From Isoetes engelmannii (Eukaryota > Streptophyta > Lycopodiopsida > Isoetales > Isoetaceae): 25,815 nt of DNA. The DNA lies in NCBI GenBank assembly GCA_011763485.2, contig JAANSK020142233.1:1-25815 (forward strand), written 5' to 3'. Numbering within the stretch: position 1 is the first letter of the stretch; each line of letters starts with the position of its first letter. Positions 9,150 through 22,600 of the stretch are shown one piece after another. Made by a program: the position numbers and the translations under genes. The notes below the pieces were generated by a model that ran no database searches, was not told the origin of the DNA, and saw nothing but the letters and a program-made list of their open reading frames with translations.

Positions 9150-11650
9150 TCCGTTGTGATAACCGTCTTTTTGAGAATAGGCAAGAAAGACAGAATCAAC
9201 CTCTTTCTCTAATGTCACAAGCTCCAATGATCACAAACAGCTTCTTCTGCTTACTCACGCCCCCCTATGTAGATTGACCAGGTGATTCGAGGGCTCTTGT
9301 CTACAGTCGAGAAGCGGCGTCGAAGAGAGGCTAACCTCTGTCTCTATTGTGATAGGGTTGGTCATATTGTTGTGAATGTCTGATTAAACGCCCAAACTAG
9401 TCGAAAAACTCCAGCCGGTCCGAGTAGTTGGAGTCTCTCGACGACTGGCCTCCATTCCTCAGACTCCCCTCACATGTAGTGAAGGGTTTATCCCTTTGGA
9501 TAGGGTCAGCAAGGAGTTTTTCATCCCTATAGTTCTGGAGTCAGAGGCCGAAAAGTGGGAAGCATTAGCGCAATTTGATAGTGGTGCAAATGCTTGCTTT
9601 ACGGATAGTGCGTTCGCTTCTAAGCACGCCATCCCTAGAAACAGTGTTGAGCATCCCAATGTTGTTGGTGTGATGGATGAGAGACCTCCTCGGGCGCAAT
9701 CACAGAATGTACTCTACACCTATTCGGGTCTTGTTTGTGGGAGCATATTGTAGCATTTTCTTCAATCACATCGCTAGCCCTCATGCGCCAGTAGTCTTGG
9801 ATCTTCCCTGGCTTGAGTTGCATATCCCAGGGATTGATTGGCGCTCTAGATCTTTTCTCTTTTCTGGATCTAGTCTCAGTTGTTCTACAGTTACTACCTT
9901 TGAATCAACATCTACACCAATCCGTAAAATATCATGGGTGCCTGATTCCGTTCTTGTTCATGTCCCAAATCCTTGTTGCTGCTCCGTGTCTTGATCCCGT
10001 TCCTATCTCTGCTCTAGTTGCAGTTCATGCTCCAATTCCTGTTCCGGTTCATGTCCCTACTCCTGCTCCTGCTCCTACTCTTGTTCCTGCTGCTATTCCA
10101 CTTCCTGCTCGTGAGCTCCTTTGCATTACTTTGCTCATCGGGATCGCAGTGGCAAGCGGTGGCGATCCTCCTAAGTCTTTTTCATGCCCTCAGCTTTATA
10201 TCTCGATGATTTTGCACCGCAAGTTTATCCAATCTAGGAGGCAAAATCCTAATTCAGTGTTTGCAATTCAAGTTCATCCATCGACCATCTCGACTTTCGT
10301 GATGTCCATCCCTGCCTTTTCTGAGAAGTACAAAGATTTTGCCGACGTTTTCGACAAGCCTAAAGCCGCAAGCTTCTAACATCACCCCTATGACTGCCCC
10401 ATTGATCTCCAACCAGGGACGATTCCACCATATGGTTCTATCTATGGCTTGTCACCAACAGAGTTGGAGACTTTATGAACCTATATCGAGGAGAACCTTG
10501 CGAGTGGGTTTATCCAATATTCTCAGTCACCTGCAGGGGCTCCCATCTTCTTTGTCTCCAAGAAGGACGGTTCCTTGTGGTTGGTTATAGGTCACCGCGG
10601 CCTCAACAAGATCATTGTGCATAATCGGTATCCTCTTCCTCCGATTCCCGAATTACTTGAACAACTGCAAGGCGCACGGTACTTCATCAAGATTGATCCT
10701 CGCGGTGTCTATAACCTTATTTGGATTCGAGAAAGTGACGAGTGGAAGATAGCTTTTCGAACTTGATACGGTCATTTTGAGTATGCAGTCATGCCCTTTG
10801 GCCTTATGAATGCCCAAGCAGTTTTTCAACACATGGTTAATGATGTTTTTGGGAGTTTTTGGACCTCTTCGTTATCATATATTTGGATGATATTGTGATA
10901 TGTTCGAAGACTTTAGAAGAGCATGAAGCACATGTTCGATAAGTCCTTCAAAAACTGCAAGAACATGGGCTACATGCCAAGCTGGATAAATGTCAGTTTG
11001 AGCAGGACAATGTCCACTTCCTTTGGTACAGCATCACACCCCAGGGCGTCTCCATGGATCCAGAGAAGATCAGCACAGTTCTTGATTGGAAAACACCCTC
11101 TTCAGTCAAGGATATCTAGTGCTTCATAAGGTTTTCCAATTTTTATCACTGTTTCGTCTAAGACTATTCGAAAATTGTCTTCCCTTTGACACGTCTCACG
11201 TCAAAGGATGCACCATTTTAAATGGAGTGTCGAAGCAGAAACGGTTTTTGTGGCCCTGAAACATGCTTTTCCAATGACGCCAATTCTTGCCCATGCAGAT
11301 CCTTCACGCTCATATGTCGTTGAAGCAGATGCCTTGATTTTGCTCTTCGGGGTATCCTATCACAGGAGGGCGATGACCATGAACTACATCCGATCGTATA
11401 TCACTCTTGAAAGTTCTAGGCTGCAGAAATCAGTTATCCAATTTATAACAAAGAGCTTTTGGCGATAGTTGATTCTTTCGAGTGGAGACATTTTTTTGGA
11501 AGGGTCTCCTCATCAGGTTACAATTTACACTAATCATTGTAATCTGGCATACTTTCGGTCTGCTCAAGTACTCAACCGTCGCCAAGCCCAGTGGCATATT
11601 CAAGTATTGTCTCGCTTTGATTTTGTGATCAAGTTTCGTTCAGTTTTTTT
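9150..11650 (+). mobile_element. Degenerate Ty3/gypsy retrotransposon (gag, protease, RT, RNase H)
   Basis: Domains appear in normal order but in shifting frames. Gag tail: DNRLFENRQER near 9157, then EKRRRREANLCLYC (zinc knuckle, about 9310-9380, last Cys lost). Aspartic protease: FDSGANACFTDSAFA at 9574-9620. A proline-rich spacer at 10010-10130 separates it from the pre-RT segment YKDFADVFDKPKA near 10330-10370. [11 protein letters not shown] near 10550, [20 protein letters not shown] near 10590, [18 protein letters not shown] near 10797, and YLDD at 10880-10891. RNase H: NWSVEAETVFVALK-like near 11215, [17 protein letters not shown] near 11510, VLNRRQAQW to about 11605. Lesions include TGA at 10765 (before YGHFEYA), stops in gag and several frameshifts. 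Similarity ends near 11640; integrase and LTRs were not found. It is non-functional. Confidence 0.9.
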
Positions 11651-11761
11651 TTTTCTTTTGCTGATTTACATATTAAGAAACCAATCATGTTTGGATATAG
11701 ATATTCATACAAGTGGAAGATCGACTTGAATTATTAATGTATATATTCTCCATAGCATAGT

Positions 11762-12533
11762 TTGCAGCCCATTTGGGAGTATTTACAAGCTATCATGATG
11801 ATTCATGAGGGCAACCCATCGTGCGACAACACCTTGTTTAGTTTATGCTGCCAAATGGTATATGATAGAATTAAGAGTAAGTGCATAGTTGCTCATGCAC
11901 CATATCCAGCACATGCTACTTATAGAACTCAATTTCCATTAAAAATAGTGCACTCGATCTCTATTATATGCCTACTGTCTCATTGGGAGCAAATTATTTC
12001 CTCGTTTTGGTTGATGACTGCACACGTTTTATTTGGGTATTTTGACTCAAAACAAAAAATACGGTCTTTTTGTTTTCCAACAGTTTCATATGCATATTGC
12101 AAAGCAGTTTGGAAGACATCTTAAAGCTCTCCATTCCGATAATGGTAATGAATACATCAATGACAAGTTTAACCATTATTGTCATAGTCGTGGCATCCAG
12201 AAATATGTTATAGTACAATATGCACACGTTCAAAACAGAGTTGCTGAACGGAGTCGGTCTCTAAAGAATTTGGTAAGGTCCATACTTTTCCATAAACATT
12301 TGCCACCATCTTTTTGGGGAGAAGCATTGCAAACTGCAACCTATGTTGGCAACAAAGCACCAACATCTAAACCAGATGTTGAAGACTTGAGGCGCTGTCC
12401 CTATGGAAATACTCAAGAGAAAGGGCAAGCTCTCGGCACGAGCAAAAAAATGCATTTTCGTGGGTTATCTAACTCAGCAAAAAGGCTGGAAGTTGTTTGA
12501 GCCAAACACTAGAACAGTCAATTTTGATTAGTC
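11762..12533 (+). mobile_element. Degenerate Ty1/copia integrase fragment
   Basis: The retroviral integrase core is readable across frameshifts: ANYFLVLVDDCTRFIWVF near 11985-12040 (first catalytic D), a TGA at about 12043, then KALHSDNGNEY at 12123-12156 (second D) and NRVAERSRSLKNLVRSIL near 12234-12285 (catalytic E). HLPPSFWGEALQTATY follows. The last part, AKKCIFVGYLTQQKGWKLFEP near 12440-12510, is the typical copia segment downstream of integrase and ends in a TAG at 12531-12533. Gag, protease, RT and LTRs are absent. It follows an AT-rich junction (11650-11760) after the truncated gypsy copy, so two unrelated truncated elements lie end to end in the same orientation. Confidence 0.88.
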
Positions 12534-13685
12534 ATTTATTTCAGCATCTTCACGGCAATCCTTCCTTGCAGGTTGCTCCAACTCGTGCTAAGACCTCTAG
12601 ATAAATCTATTGAATCCTTACATCAATGATGTGCCCCAAACCATCCATATATGTACCTTCTTTTGCCTTCACATCATCGCATTGTTGAGACCCTGGGAAA
12701 TACCTTCAAAGGATGCTCTACCACATGTTCAATGATTTCAACTACAAAACCAACTCAATCACTTCTACTTCCAACATCAAATATTGTCTTAGAGAAGGCT
12801 ACAGATTGCGGAAAATTAGACTGCTCATGATATACTTGGATTTCAACTGCTTTAAGTAAAACCTGCGGCAAGAAATCAAAATACCTAATGTCTGATCTAT
12901 GTAATGAACTATAAGCATAGACTCAGGCAAAGGATTCCGTTATGGATCAACACAGGGATCTTATAGACCGGATTGGATTGAAGAAGGCACTTTTCTCTGA
13001 GACTCTTGCTCGATAAAATCATAGTGGATGTTCTTTGCTTCAAAAGCTAGAATAGAAACCACACTAGCTTGTCCACACTCCCAGTTAATCATCACTTCAC
13101 TTGAAGGACCCAAATCCAGAATAGAAAAAACTGGAAAACAGAAAAATATTCCTTGCCTTAGCTCTAAGCCAGATCTCCATCGTTCAAGTCGCATAAAAGC
13201 CACATATCCACCGCCCAAATTGCATACTCTGTAGCATATGCCAATTCCACCATCTCCATCCCTAGGGTATATGCCCTTTGGGCAACCCAAAAACAGTTCT
13301 AGCCAAATCTGAGAGGGAAAATTGGAGAACATTTACAAAAGATTAAGCAAGACGAAAGTTGAGCTCACTTCTAGTGCAGCATAACACTGATTTTCATCCC
13401 AAATTGATTGGCTCCTTCAGCAATCAAATTTGGAAGGGCATGCTAAATTTGAAATCCCTTCTACAAAAGTACAAAATTTTTCGCACGGAAGTTGGCTCAC
13501 CTGCAGCTCATTATGCATCCATTGCAAGTCCGAAACTTTAGGATGATTCTTCTTTCAAAGAAATTGCCATCACCAGAAAAAAACGCAGCGCTCTATGTCA
13601 TTGAAAATTGAGAAGCGCCAGCTCTTACATATATTATATATATATTACATGCACATAGACATGCTACATGCTGGAAAACCATAAT
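12534..13685. other. Intergenic / ATR 3' flank without recognisable gene
   Basis: No domain was recognised. Overlapping open frames at 12961-13332 (-) and 13028-13234 (+) have ordinary composition but no family resemblance; one of them may be decayed transposon sequence. The last ~80 bases (13600-13685) hold alternating ta tracts and are probably the ATR 3' UTR and polyadenylation region, since they directly follow the ATR stop on the minus strand. Confidence 0.5.
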
Positions 13686-16600
13686 TCAAAGCCATGGCAT
13701 CCACCATATGTACATTCGTCCCAGGTTATCCAGGGACACTGCCTCAGCAATAAGTCGATGGGCCTGACCTTCAACTGACAAAGGCAAGGAAGGAGCAGCC
13801 CCGACACCAACAACCACACCTTGCAATCTGGCTTGAATGTTAGCAAGAGCCCTCTGCATCCATAGCCCATAAAGAGATTAGAACAATGAAAAACACCAAC
13901 GTCAACCTTTGGGTTTTCTTTTCAACATTATCTGACCTGTGCATGTGGGTTTCTGACCTCTGTCCCACTTGATCGATGCGATTTAGTCCATTCAACCAGA
14001 GGATCATGGATGAAAGTTTCTAACACACTCATAAGTGTTTCACGGTGTGCTCTCAGTATAGATAAGGTTATTTCACATACCCGTAAAAATGTACCCTCAT
14101 AACCTGTGATTCCAAGTCCATCAATCATATTCTGCAATAGTATCAAGTTAGCAAGTAGAACAATGCTTAAAACATAAACACTTTGAATAAGCATGATTTC
14201 CCTTACCTGGGTCAGCCGGAATGGTACAAGTTCTGGTCTCTCTAATTGTAAACCTTTATCAAAAAGACAGCTGAAGTCCACATGTACGCAGTCCCCAGTG
14301 GTTGAATCAAACAATATGTTTTCCCCATGTCTATCACCAAGCCCAACAATGTGACCAACCATAGACCATACAGCTGTAGTATGTGCAAAAGCAACCCGTG
14401 CTTGGAACCACGATGTTGGTTCTGGGAACATGTTTAAGAACCATTTGTGGAAAATGGGGGGAAACATAGGAAGGAGCTTTGAACGCATCAATTCCCCACT
14501 AGACAACTTGTTTTGATGTTCATCATAAACTTTTTTTATCATTGGATTTGTCTTTTGTCTATCAAACTTGCCACAAGCTACATAAAGGTCCTGCAATATA
14601 TGTCTCAATCCTCGCGTGTGCAAGACCCATTCAACCATTCCACAATCCTCTGTCAGAGGAATCACAGCAAATGTGCGTATATACAACTTCCGGCGCCTGC
14701 TATTGGGGTCTTTTGAGAGTAAACGATTAATCATGCTTGTAAACTCCATCATACGAGCATCTTTACGAAGGTCGTCTTTTGGTTTACATAAGAAGGGGTG
14801 TTCTGTGCCATCACTGCCAATGAGCACCACCTAATAATATTGCGCACGTCTTTATCAAAAAACAAACAGCCAGCTAAAATGATATTGCATACCCAAAAAA
14901 AGAGAAAGATGAACAAGAGAAATAATAAACTGGACATTGCATCAAACTTAAAGTGCACACTGTCAAAATGAAAGTAAAACAAGGCGATTGTGATGTATTA
15001 AAAACATGTAAAAGATTTTTCAGTCACTAAGAAAGAAATCTGATAAAAAAGACTGACCTTCTTCGGCCGCTGCAAGGAGGCTAAAATTTCAACTTCATCT
15101 TTTATGCCGGAGATAGTTGAATGATCTCCAGAACGAAAAGGACTATAAGAGGGATTTGTGAGCCCATTTGCCGGAAGGCTAACAGTAAGAGCCCTTTGAA
15201 CAGGCATAATAACTCCCACAGGCATCATTCTCTTTAGAAGACCAAATTCAGATGAGATATTGAGTGATCGAGCTTTATCCTTACCTGTACAGAAACATAA
15301 TCTAATCATTTGTTCAATTAGATTAGCAAACTGGTTAAAGAGAATTTTCTCCTCCTCCTTTTGTACTGCATTCCGGGCTGCCTGTATGATCTCTGCAGCG
15401 GCCTCACGTCTTTCAACAACAGTTGATTTTGAAACTGCCGCCATTGTCCAAAGTGCCTGCTGAGGATACGCCTGTAAAACAGTTGTAATAATGTGTTTCA
15501 CAAGTCGAATGACTTCTTCATTTCGATGGCATATTCTCGAAACTAACTGAGGAAGTGCAGTCAGCCATTGATAAGATGGGAGGTCCTTTAAGCATCCCCT
15601 CATTATGCTCATGACCTGAGACCAAAAGTTTACACAGTTAAGAGACATGTGAGATCTAGGTGCTGTAGATCTTAAATTTAATAAACCATTACCCTTGCAT
15701 GGACGGATTTAAGTGCCTTGTTAGAGCCCTGAGATTCACATATGGTGCCAAACTCAAACCATAAAGTAAGCAAGCGTGGAAGGGCTTGAAACATATGACG
15801 ATGACCCTTGTGCAGGCCTTTTGCATAAAACAAAATTGTTTCTGGAAGATATATCCACCAAGCTTTGTCATCGGCAATTTGCATGTTATTGTTACGCTTT
15901 TGCACAGAAGTTGTTCCCTTAACTGCTTCATTCTCCTCTTGCCTCCTACGAGCATCGCCAAGAAGATCATCAAAGTACCTGGCCATAAAAAAGTAGCTTT
16001 TCTCCCATTTTGGCTGCAGTTCCTTAACTCTAGAAAACATGTTAATAACATCTTCCTTTTGTTTCTGTCCTGTGTGGTGTACCCATCTTGCAAGTAAAAG
16101 AAGTGCCTTTGCTGCATGAGGATCATCCTGTTTCTGCTGAGTCTGACGAGTCACACTAATTGCTTGGGTAGGATTGTGTAAGAGACCACCGAGAGCGGCC
16201 CCCGTTGCATTTCCTAAAGTGTTCTCTGATACATTTGCAAGGACTTGTTGGAGCTCATCAATAGCCTGCTGTGTCTTTTTGGTATCCCAATATAATTTTG
16301 CCTTCTCTAACTCCACATTAGGAGCACCAGCAGATTGTGCCTGTAAAATTGCTCTGTTTGCTGTCTCATAATGCCCAGCAGTCCTGCAAAGTTTCGCATA
16401 TTGAAGCCAACAAGAAGCGACCTCAGGTTGCATTTCCTTGCTACCATATACTAACCTGCGCAAGGCCAATATGGGTTCGCGAGTCCACAGCAAGGGTTGC
16501 GTTATTCTAAGGCGACCATCCCAGATTTCAACTAGATCCGCCATGTCCACCAAACAGGAATCATCTTCTGAGTTGCTTTCTCGATCCCCATCAGAAAATC

Positions 16601-19600
16601 CTATTGCAAAGAAGTCTTCAAGCTCCCTTAGCATATGTAATTTAACTATCAATGGGTATGCCCGAGTATATGACTCCATACTGGCTGCTGTCAATGGTGC
16701 AAGCAACGCTAATCTGCAATGCGTAAGCTGCTCCAAAAATTTAAATTGGTCCTTCAAACGCAATGCCTGCAAAGCCTTGGCCAAACTATGATCAAAGGAT
16801 GCAGTGCTCTCAACACCGGATAATATGGTGTCACCTTCTGCCCCCGAAACATACTCGTCTAAAAGGTCCCATTGGCCAAGGCGCCATGCAGCTTGGATGC
16901 CACGCATACTCCATTCCCGTTTACACTCTGGCATACGTGCAATTAATCCATCAACATGGGTTACCATAGCCTGAAGATGTCCCATATTCACAAGGCAATC
17001 TAAGACACCAGATTGCCAAAATAAATCTTTGGGTTCCATTTGTAGAGCTTGCTCACAACAAGTTAACGCTTCAGCCCAATTTCCCCCCTTCTCATTAATA
17101 AGAAATTGATCCTGCAAGCTGGTTGACTTGTGAGCCCTTGCAAGTCCAGATAGGCCATCTGGCTCATCCAATCCGCCATAGATACGAAGCAAAAAAGCTA
17201 CATCTTCATCGATAAATACAACATCAGACTCTGCTGCAGGGTTCAATGCTCCAGACTTCTCTCGGACATATGACTCATAATATAATAGTGAGCGTGCATA
17301 AGCGTGGCATCTGAAAGAGGCACCTGCTAGTGCTGGTTTAGGTATCGCAGCTAGGAGCTGGGCAACATGTTCACACTGCTGCGTTAAATGAGTTATGTAA
17401 TCCTTGGTTGATAAGTTCCTGCTGCTTCGTGTTCCTTTACCATTTGAAGGAGTTTGAACAATCTGGCTAAGAATTGGGCCTTGTTTGCATTCATCTAACC
17501 ATTGCCCAAGCTTATCCAACAAAGTAAATACAGTTTGAATACTCACTTCACCTAATCCATACCAGCTCATACATGCTGCTTTACTAAGACTATCCTCATC
17601 CGATGATGCATCTACAAGAACAGCCAGTATTTCCTCCATAATACATGTTCGAGCTTCTGAAGTGCCTTCACAAACAACATCCAAAACCAGGGATGGAAGT
17701 AAATAAAGGGCTGTTCCCATGTCATGTCTTACAACACCTCTGCAGGCTGTAAAAATATTTGACCTTTGACCAGTTGCTTGAGAGACCAGCCACCTAATCC
17801 ATAAAAATATCCAACGCCTAAATGGCATTCCTGGTCTGAATATTGGGCCAGAGGATGCAAGTGCATTCAAGTTCTTTAATAGATACTTCGAAGTCAAGCA
17901 AGGAGTTATAATTTCTTTGATATCATTTGAAAACCTATTCCACAACTTCTGTCCTTTATCTGCTAATGATGTGGAACAATTGCTCGCACAACTGGTATCA
18001 GGGTATGTCTTTCTAAGGACCGCCTCCTGACAGCCGCTAAGTTTCAGCAGCTCCTGGATTGCCAAAGCAGCTGCATCCTGTACATCAAGGTCTGTTGCTG
18101 CCCGAAGGACCCGAGCTAGGTGTTCGTTGACAAGTTCAAATACAAAATCTTCATCATTCTTTTCTATCTTAGAACTACGCTGAAGACTGATATTTAACTT
18201 AGCAGGATCAATAGCCCCAAGCTCGCCCAGACACTCAGCACAAACCATTTTGAATTTTTGGCTAATAGATGTCCTTGATTCCTCTGCACACCCATGCAGT
18301 AAAGCAGTAACCAAACTGCTGATCGCCTTTGTGTCTGTGGTAACTTCTCCAATCACCATCCCTAGGATTTCTCTACGGTTTTTGAGCATCACCTTTCTCA
18401 GCTCACTAGCGGTAGTATATCTTACATTTATACTTTCATGACCAAGCCCGTCAACAGCTCGCTGGAGCTGATCCCGAAGGTTCAGCAAACCCCGCGCTTC
18501 ATGCAAGACAGCATTAACATTCACTAGTGATGGAAGACTGGGCAAAAGTGGCAGTTCGCGCACTTGGTTGGTTAGCAGATTCCTGTTTTTGACCACGAGC
18601 TCCTCCAGTACTGCCGCAACTGCTGTAGCATTTACTGCTTCTTGTGCTTCTAAACAAGGCATTAAAGCCACCATAATTTGGCTGGCAACAGTCTTCAAGT
18701 TCAAAGGAGAAACTTGTGCAAGTTGTTGTACAAAAGAAAGCCAAACATGGAGAGCTTCTAACTGCAAGGGAAGTTCCTGAACAGCACGTGTAAGCAAAGC
18801 CATAAGTTTTGGGACAAAAGCATTAAGATAAGGACCAATCATCCTTAGGAGGTGCTTGATGCATCGCAAGCCTTGTTTCTGGTATGTCAGATCTTCATTA
18901 CGTAAAAGTTTCCTATCAATCGTATTAAGCAGACCTACAAAATGTATGCGTAGAAAACTGGGGAGATCATCTGAGCCAGTTACAATACTAGCCACTTCCT
19001 TCATCATTGGAGCGACCCTTGCTGACCTGCAAATAAACTTAAGTTACTTCATATGACATAACAATTAACACACTTATTAATAGCTTGCGAGCATATGGCT
19101 TTCCAATTGATTTTCTACCCCTAGGTGCATTTTTGCATTATTACATTTGCATGCAGAACATCATACTCATCTTTGATTGCACCTATATACACTCACTCCA
19201 GAAAGACACTATTTCTTTAACGTGAGCAGAATTAGTATCATATAAACCATGATAAAGAAAACCAGCAAGTTAGCTCCAAGAAAACAGCAGAGTATAAGGC
19301 CTTTGCATACCGCCGTAAAGCTTCTTCACTTTCCTCATCACCAAGAAAACGGACTAACTCATCAAGAAGCTGAGGAAGTGCTGCTTTGAACAGTTCGCAA
19401 GAATCAGAGCCGGTCTGCGCGTCATAGAAGTCAAAGGCTGCCATCAGTTCCTTCCCATCTGCCCGAAGCAGCAGGAAAGAGAGAACCTTGTGACAGCATT
19501 CAAGTAAAAGCAGTGGTAAATCCGTCTGCAATAAACGTGCAAATTCATTTAAGGTATCCAATGCTTTCGAATTGTATTTTTGCTCCAATATGAGCTTAGG

Positions 19601-22600
19601 AAGCACAACTGGAGCCATCTCTTTCAACAGGTCAACATACTCAATGCACATGACTGCCTCAGCAAACTCTTTCACCATAAAAGGACGATTTAGAAGGCGT
19701 GCGCTAAGGTACTCAAACAGTTCTTCACGAACACTGTCTATCATTGATCGTACAGCAAACCCAGATACTGGCCATCGAAATGAAGCCACGTCATTCAATA
19801 ACTTCACACCATGTGAACTTAGAGATGAATCCTCATGATCAAGCTGCTCTATAAGCAGAGCAATTGAAAAAAAGCATAATTGACGATTGTTTGCAACTTT
19901 TGCAACCTCCGCAACAGTTTCCATCAGTGTTTCACGAATCTCAGGATCTGCTGTTACTGACAAAGCATACCTTAACTTCCCAAGAACCTCAAGTTCTGCA
20001 CTTAAATTACAGTCATTTGGCTTCAAGTCTACAATTCCACGTAATACATGCTCCTTTAAAAAGCAGTAGATCTGCGAGCAGAATGCTTCCCGTACAGCCC
20101 TCTTCTCATGTAAAGGAAAAACAACTAGGCATTTCATCCAAAGATCTCTCATTTCCATCAAATCCTTCTTTCTTGAATGGATTAAGAGACGAGATATATT
20201 GGATATTAAGGCTACCTGCACATGATATGAAGATTCCTCGAAAAGAAATTTGTAGACTAATAAAAACCAGCCCGAAAAAGGTGACCATAAGTCCAGCTTC
20301 TCTAACCGCTGACAATCATTTGCTGAAGATGCAGCACATACATGGCAGGAAAATGGACTATGGAAGATTTTGGCTGCAACAAAAGTGTCATGGCTTTGAT
20401 CAGGAAGCAATTTTGCATCGTAAATGCATGCCATAGGTCCAATAATCTTAGCAATTGCTTCCCGCACGTGTTCAACAGCATCTTCTTGAATATCTCTGGT
20501 AAAAAAATATAAAAGACCAACTAAGAATTTGCCCTCCTGATTTGAACTAGATTAAAGCTGTAAAATGCCACATAATTAAGCCTTAGAATATCTTTGTGAA
20601 TACCTACCCTGCTTGTAAATTCAGCAAAGCAACTAGGAAGAGAATGGGACATACTTAAGAACCTCACATAATCTTTTCACACGCTCCAGAGTGCTTTGGG
20701 CAGCAAAAACTGGAATTGTCATTATAGCTGCCGCCCGTACACAAGCATCACTATCTTTCAAACCCAGCTCTAATATCTGATCACTCCTCCGGTCCTCAAA
20801 ACCCAAGCTGACCTTCGAAGCAATGGTCAAAACATGATACTTCAGCTTCCACACCATCTCTAGTTGGTTTCTTTGGAAGGATGACCAAGAAAGAAGCAAA
20901 ATACTGAGAACTTGCTCTAAATAGCGAGGCAACTGCAGCTCAACAGCATGTCTAATCTCTGAAATCTTGTCTGCATGTATTGTTTATTTACCAGTGTGTT
21001 ATGTATTATCATACTATTGATTAGAAAAATAAAATAATGTCATAAATCTTGCACCTTCATCAAACAGCAACCTTTCTATCACCTCTACAAAAATAGACAT
21101 CTGCCATACTGTAAGCATTCCCTCTTCAGCCTGGAAAGGAACAACAAATGAGACAAAAGGAAATTCAAATTCAAAACAGCGGCAAGGAATGCTCACAATT
21201 GCATCCAACCTTTTGATGGAACCATGGCAAGAAGCCACAGAACTGCTTTAAAATGTTGACATGGTAAACTGTTCCCACATGTTTTGCGAAAATACTAGCA
21301 AATATGCTAAGAGCTGCCAACAAGCCCTCCAATGTCGCTTCCCCAACTTGTAAGAAGTCAGGTTTCAAATTTTCTATAGTAGCCATTATTCCTTGATGCA
21401 ATAAACTGGCATAAATGCCTGAGCCACAATGGATCGTAGAAAACCTTGGTATTGTAATTGGAACTTCAGAATTTTCTCTGTTGTTATTTAACTTGAACCT
21501 GTTTGCCTTCATAATTGCATCATCTATGTCAAGGTTATGATGAGCATTCCTAGTAGTTAAGTGGTCACCTTTGTCGGTTAAAGAGTTGACATTCATCAAT
21601 CCCCCTGTAACTCCTAGACCAAATTCCTCAAGTGCTAGCTGTATGCATGTGGTGAGAGAAGGTGCTAATTCTGGGCAGAAGACAAATTCAAGCAGTGAAC
21701 AAATATGCTTGAGATATAGTGGATAATGCTTCACAATTATCAGAAACACATTGCATAAAGCCACCTACAATTCGAAAGGATAAAGAAAAAATAGTCAATA
21801 GCCTATATTTTAATGTTTTCATAAGCCGCCTGAATTTCATGAGATTGATGTCACCTTCAGCTCCTGGCTAGATGTGTTCCTTATTGCACTAGGCAGAACC
21901 TCAAAAAATGCATGTGCTGTGGACTCAATCACTCCAGGCTTGCCTAGAGAAAACAATGAAAGAAGGCAAGCACCAAGGATGGAATCATAAGCGGGAGTCC
22001 TGTTTAGAAACGTAACATTACATTTGTGCCAGATATTTAGGAAACTGGAATAAGTGACATAAAGAAATTTGAACTTATGCTAAGGAATGAACAAAGGTCG
22101 CTTAGTTCATGAAGTACACTAGGAGTTTCTTGATAACTTGCAGGCAATATTAGCTTTCTAATCCTAGCTTTCTAATCCTACACTACAAGCATTGCAACAG
22201 AATTGTCAACTTTGCGAACTAATATAAAGCATCATACATAAGGAAATGATACTGAAAAAGTTATTATTGAGTGCATAATGAACAGTCCAAACATAGCCAT
22301 AAGCCGCTTTACCTGTTCTCACTACCCGAAAGAATTTCCAGTACTGACATGATAACGTTTTCACTAGGAATTGCATCTCTATCTGCTGTTGCTGCCATTA
22401 TCTGCAGCAGGTCAAATATTGACTGGAAACATAATAGAAGACTTCAGGCGAACAGCATAAAACTGTTGTAGCAAAGCTCATAAATTACCACAATATTCTT
22501 ACTATCTTACACCAACTCCAATAAATAGGCCCAATGCCTAAAAATGAAAGGGCAGGCACTATGCTGAGACCCTACCATGCTTTCATCAATATCAGAACAT

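Noticed and set aside
12961-13332. 123-codon minus-strand frame downstream of ATR
   Set aside because: The composition is plausible but there is no motif, no splice context and an overlapping open frame on the other strand; not enough to call a gene.
19864-20436. 190-codon plus-strand frame opposite ATR exon 9
   Set aside because: It is a shadow of the ATR coding frame, whose splice phases and conserved text are convincing.
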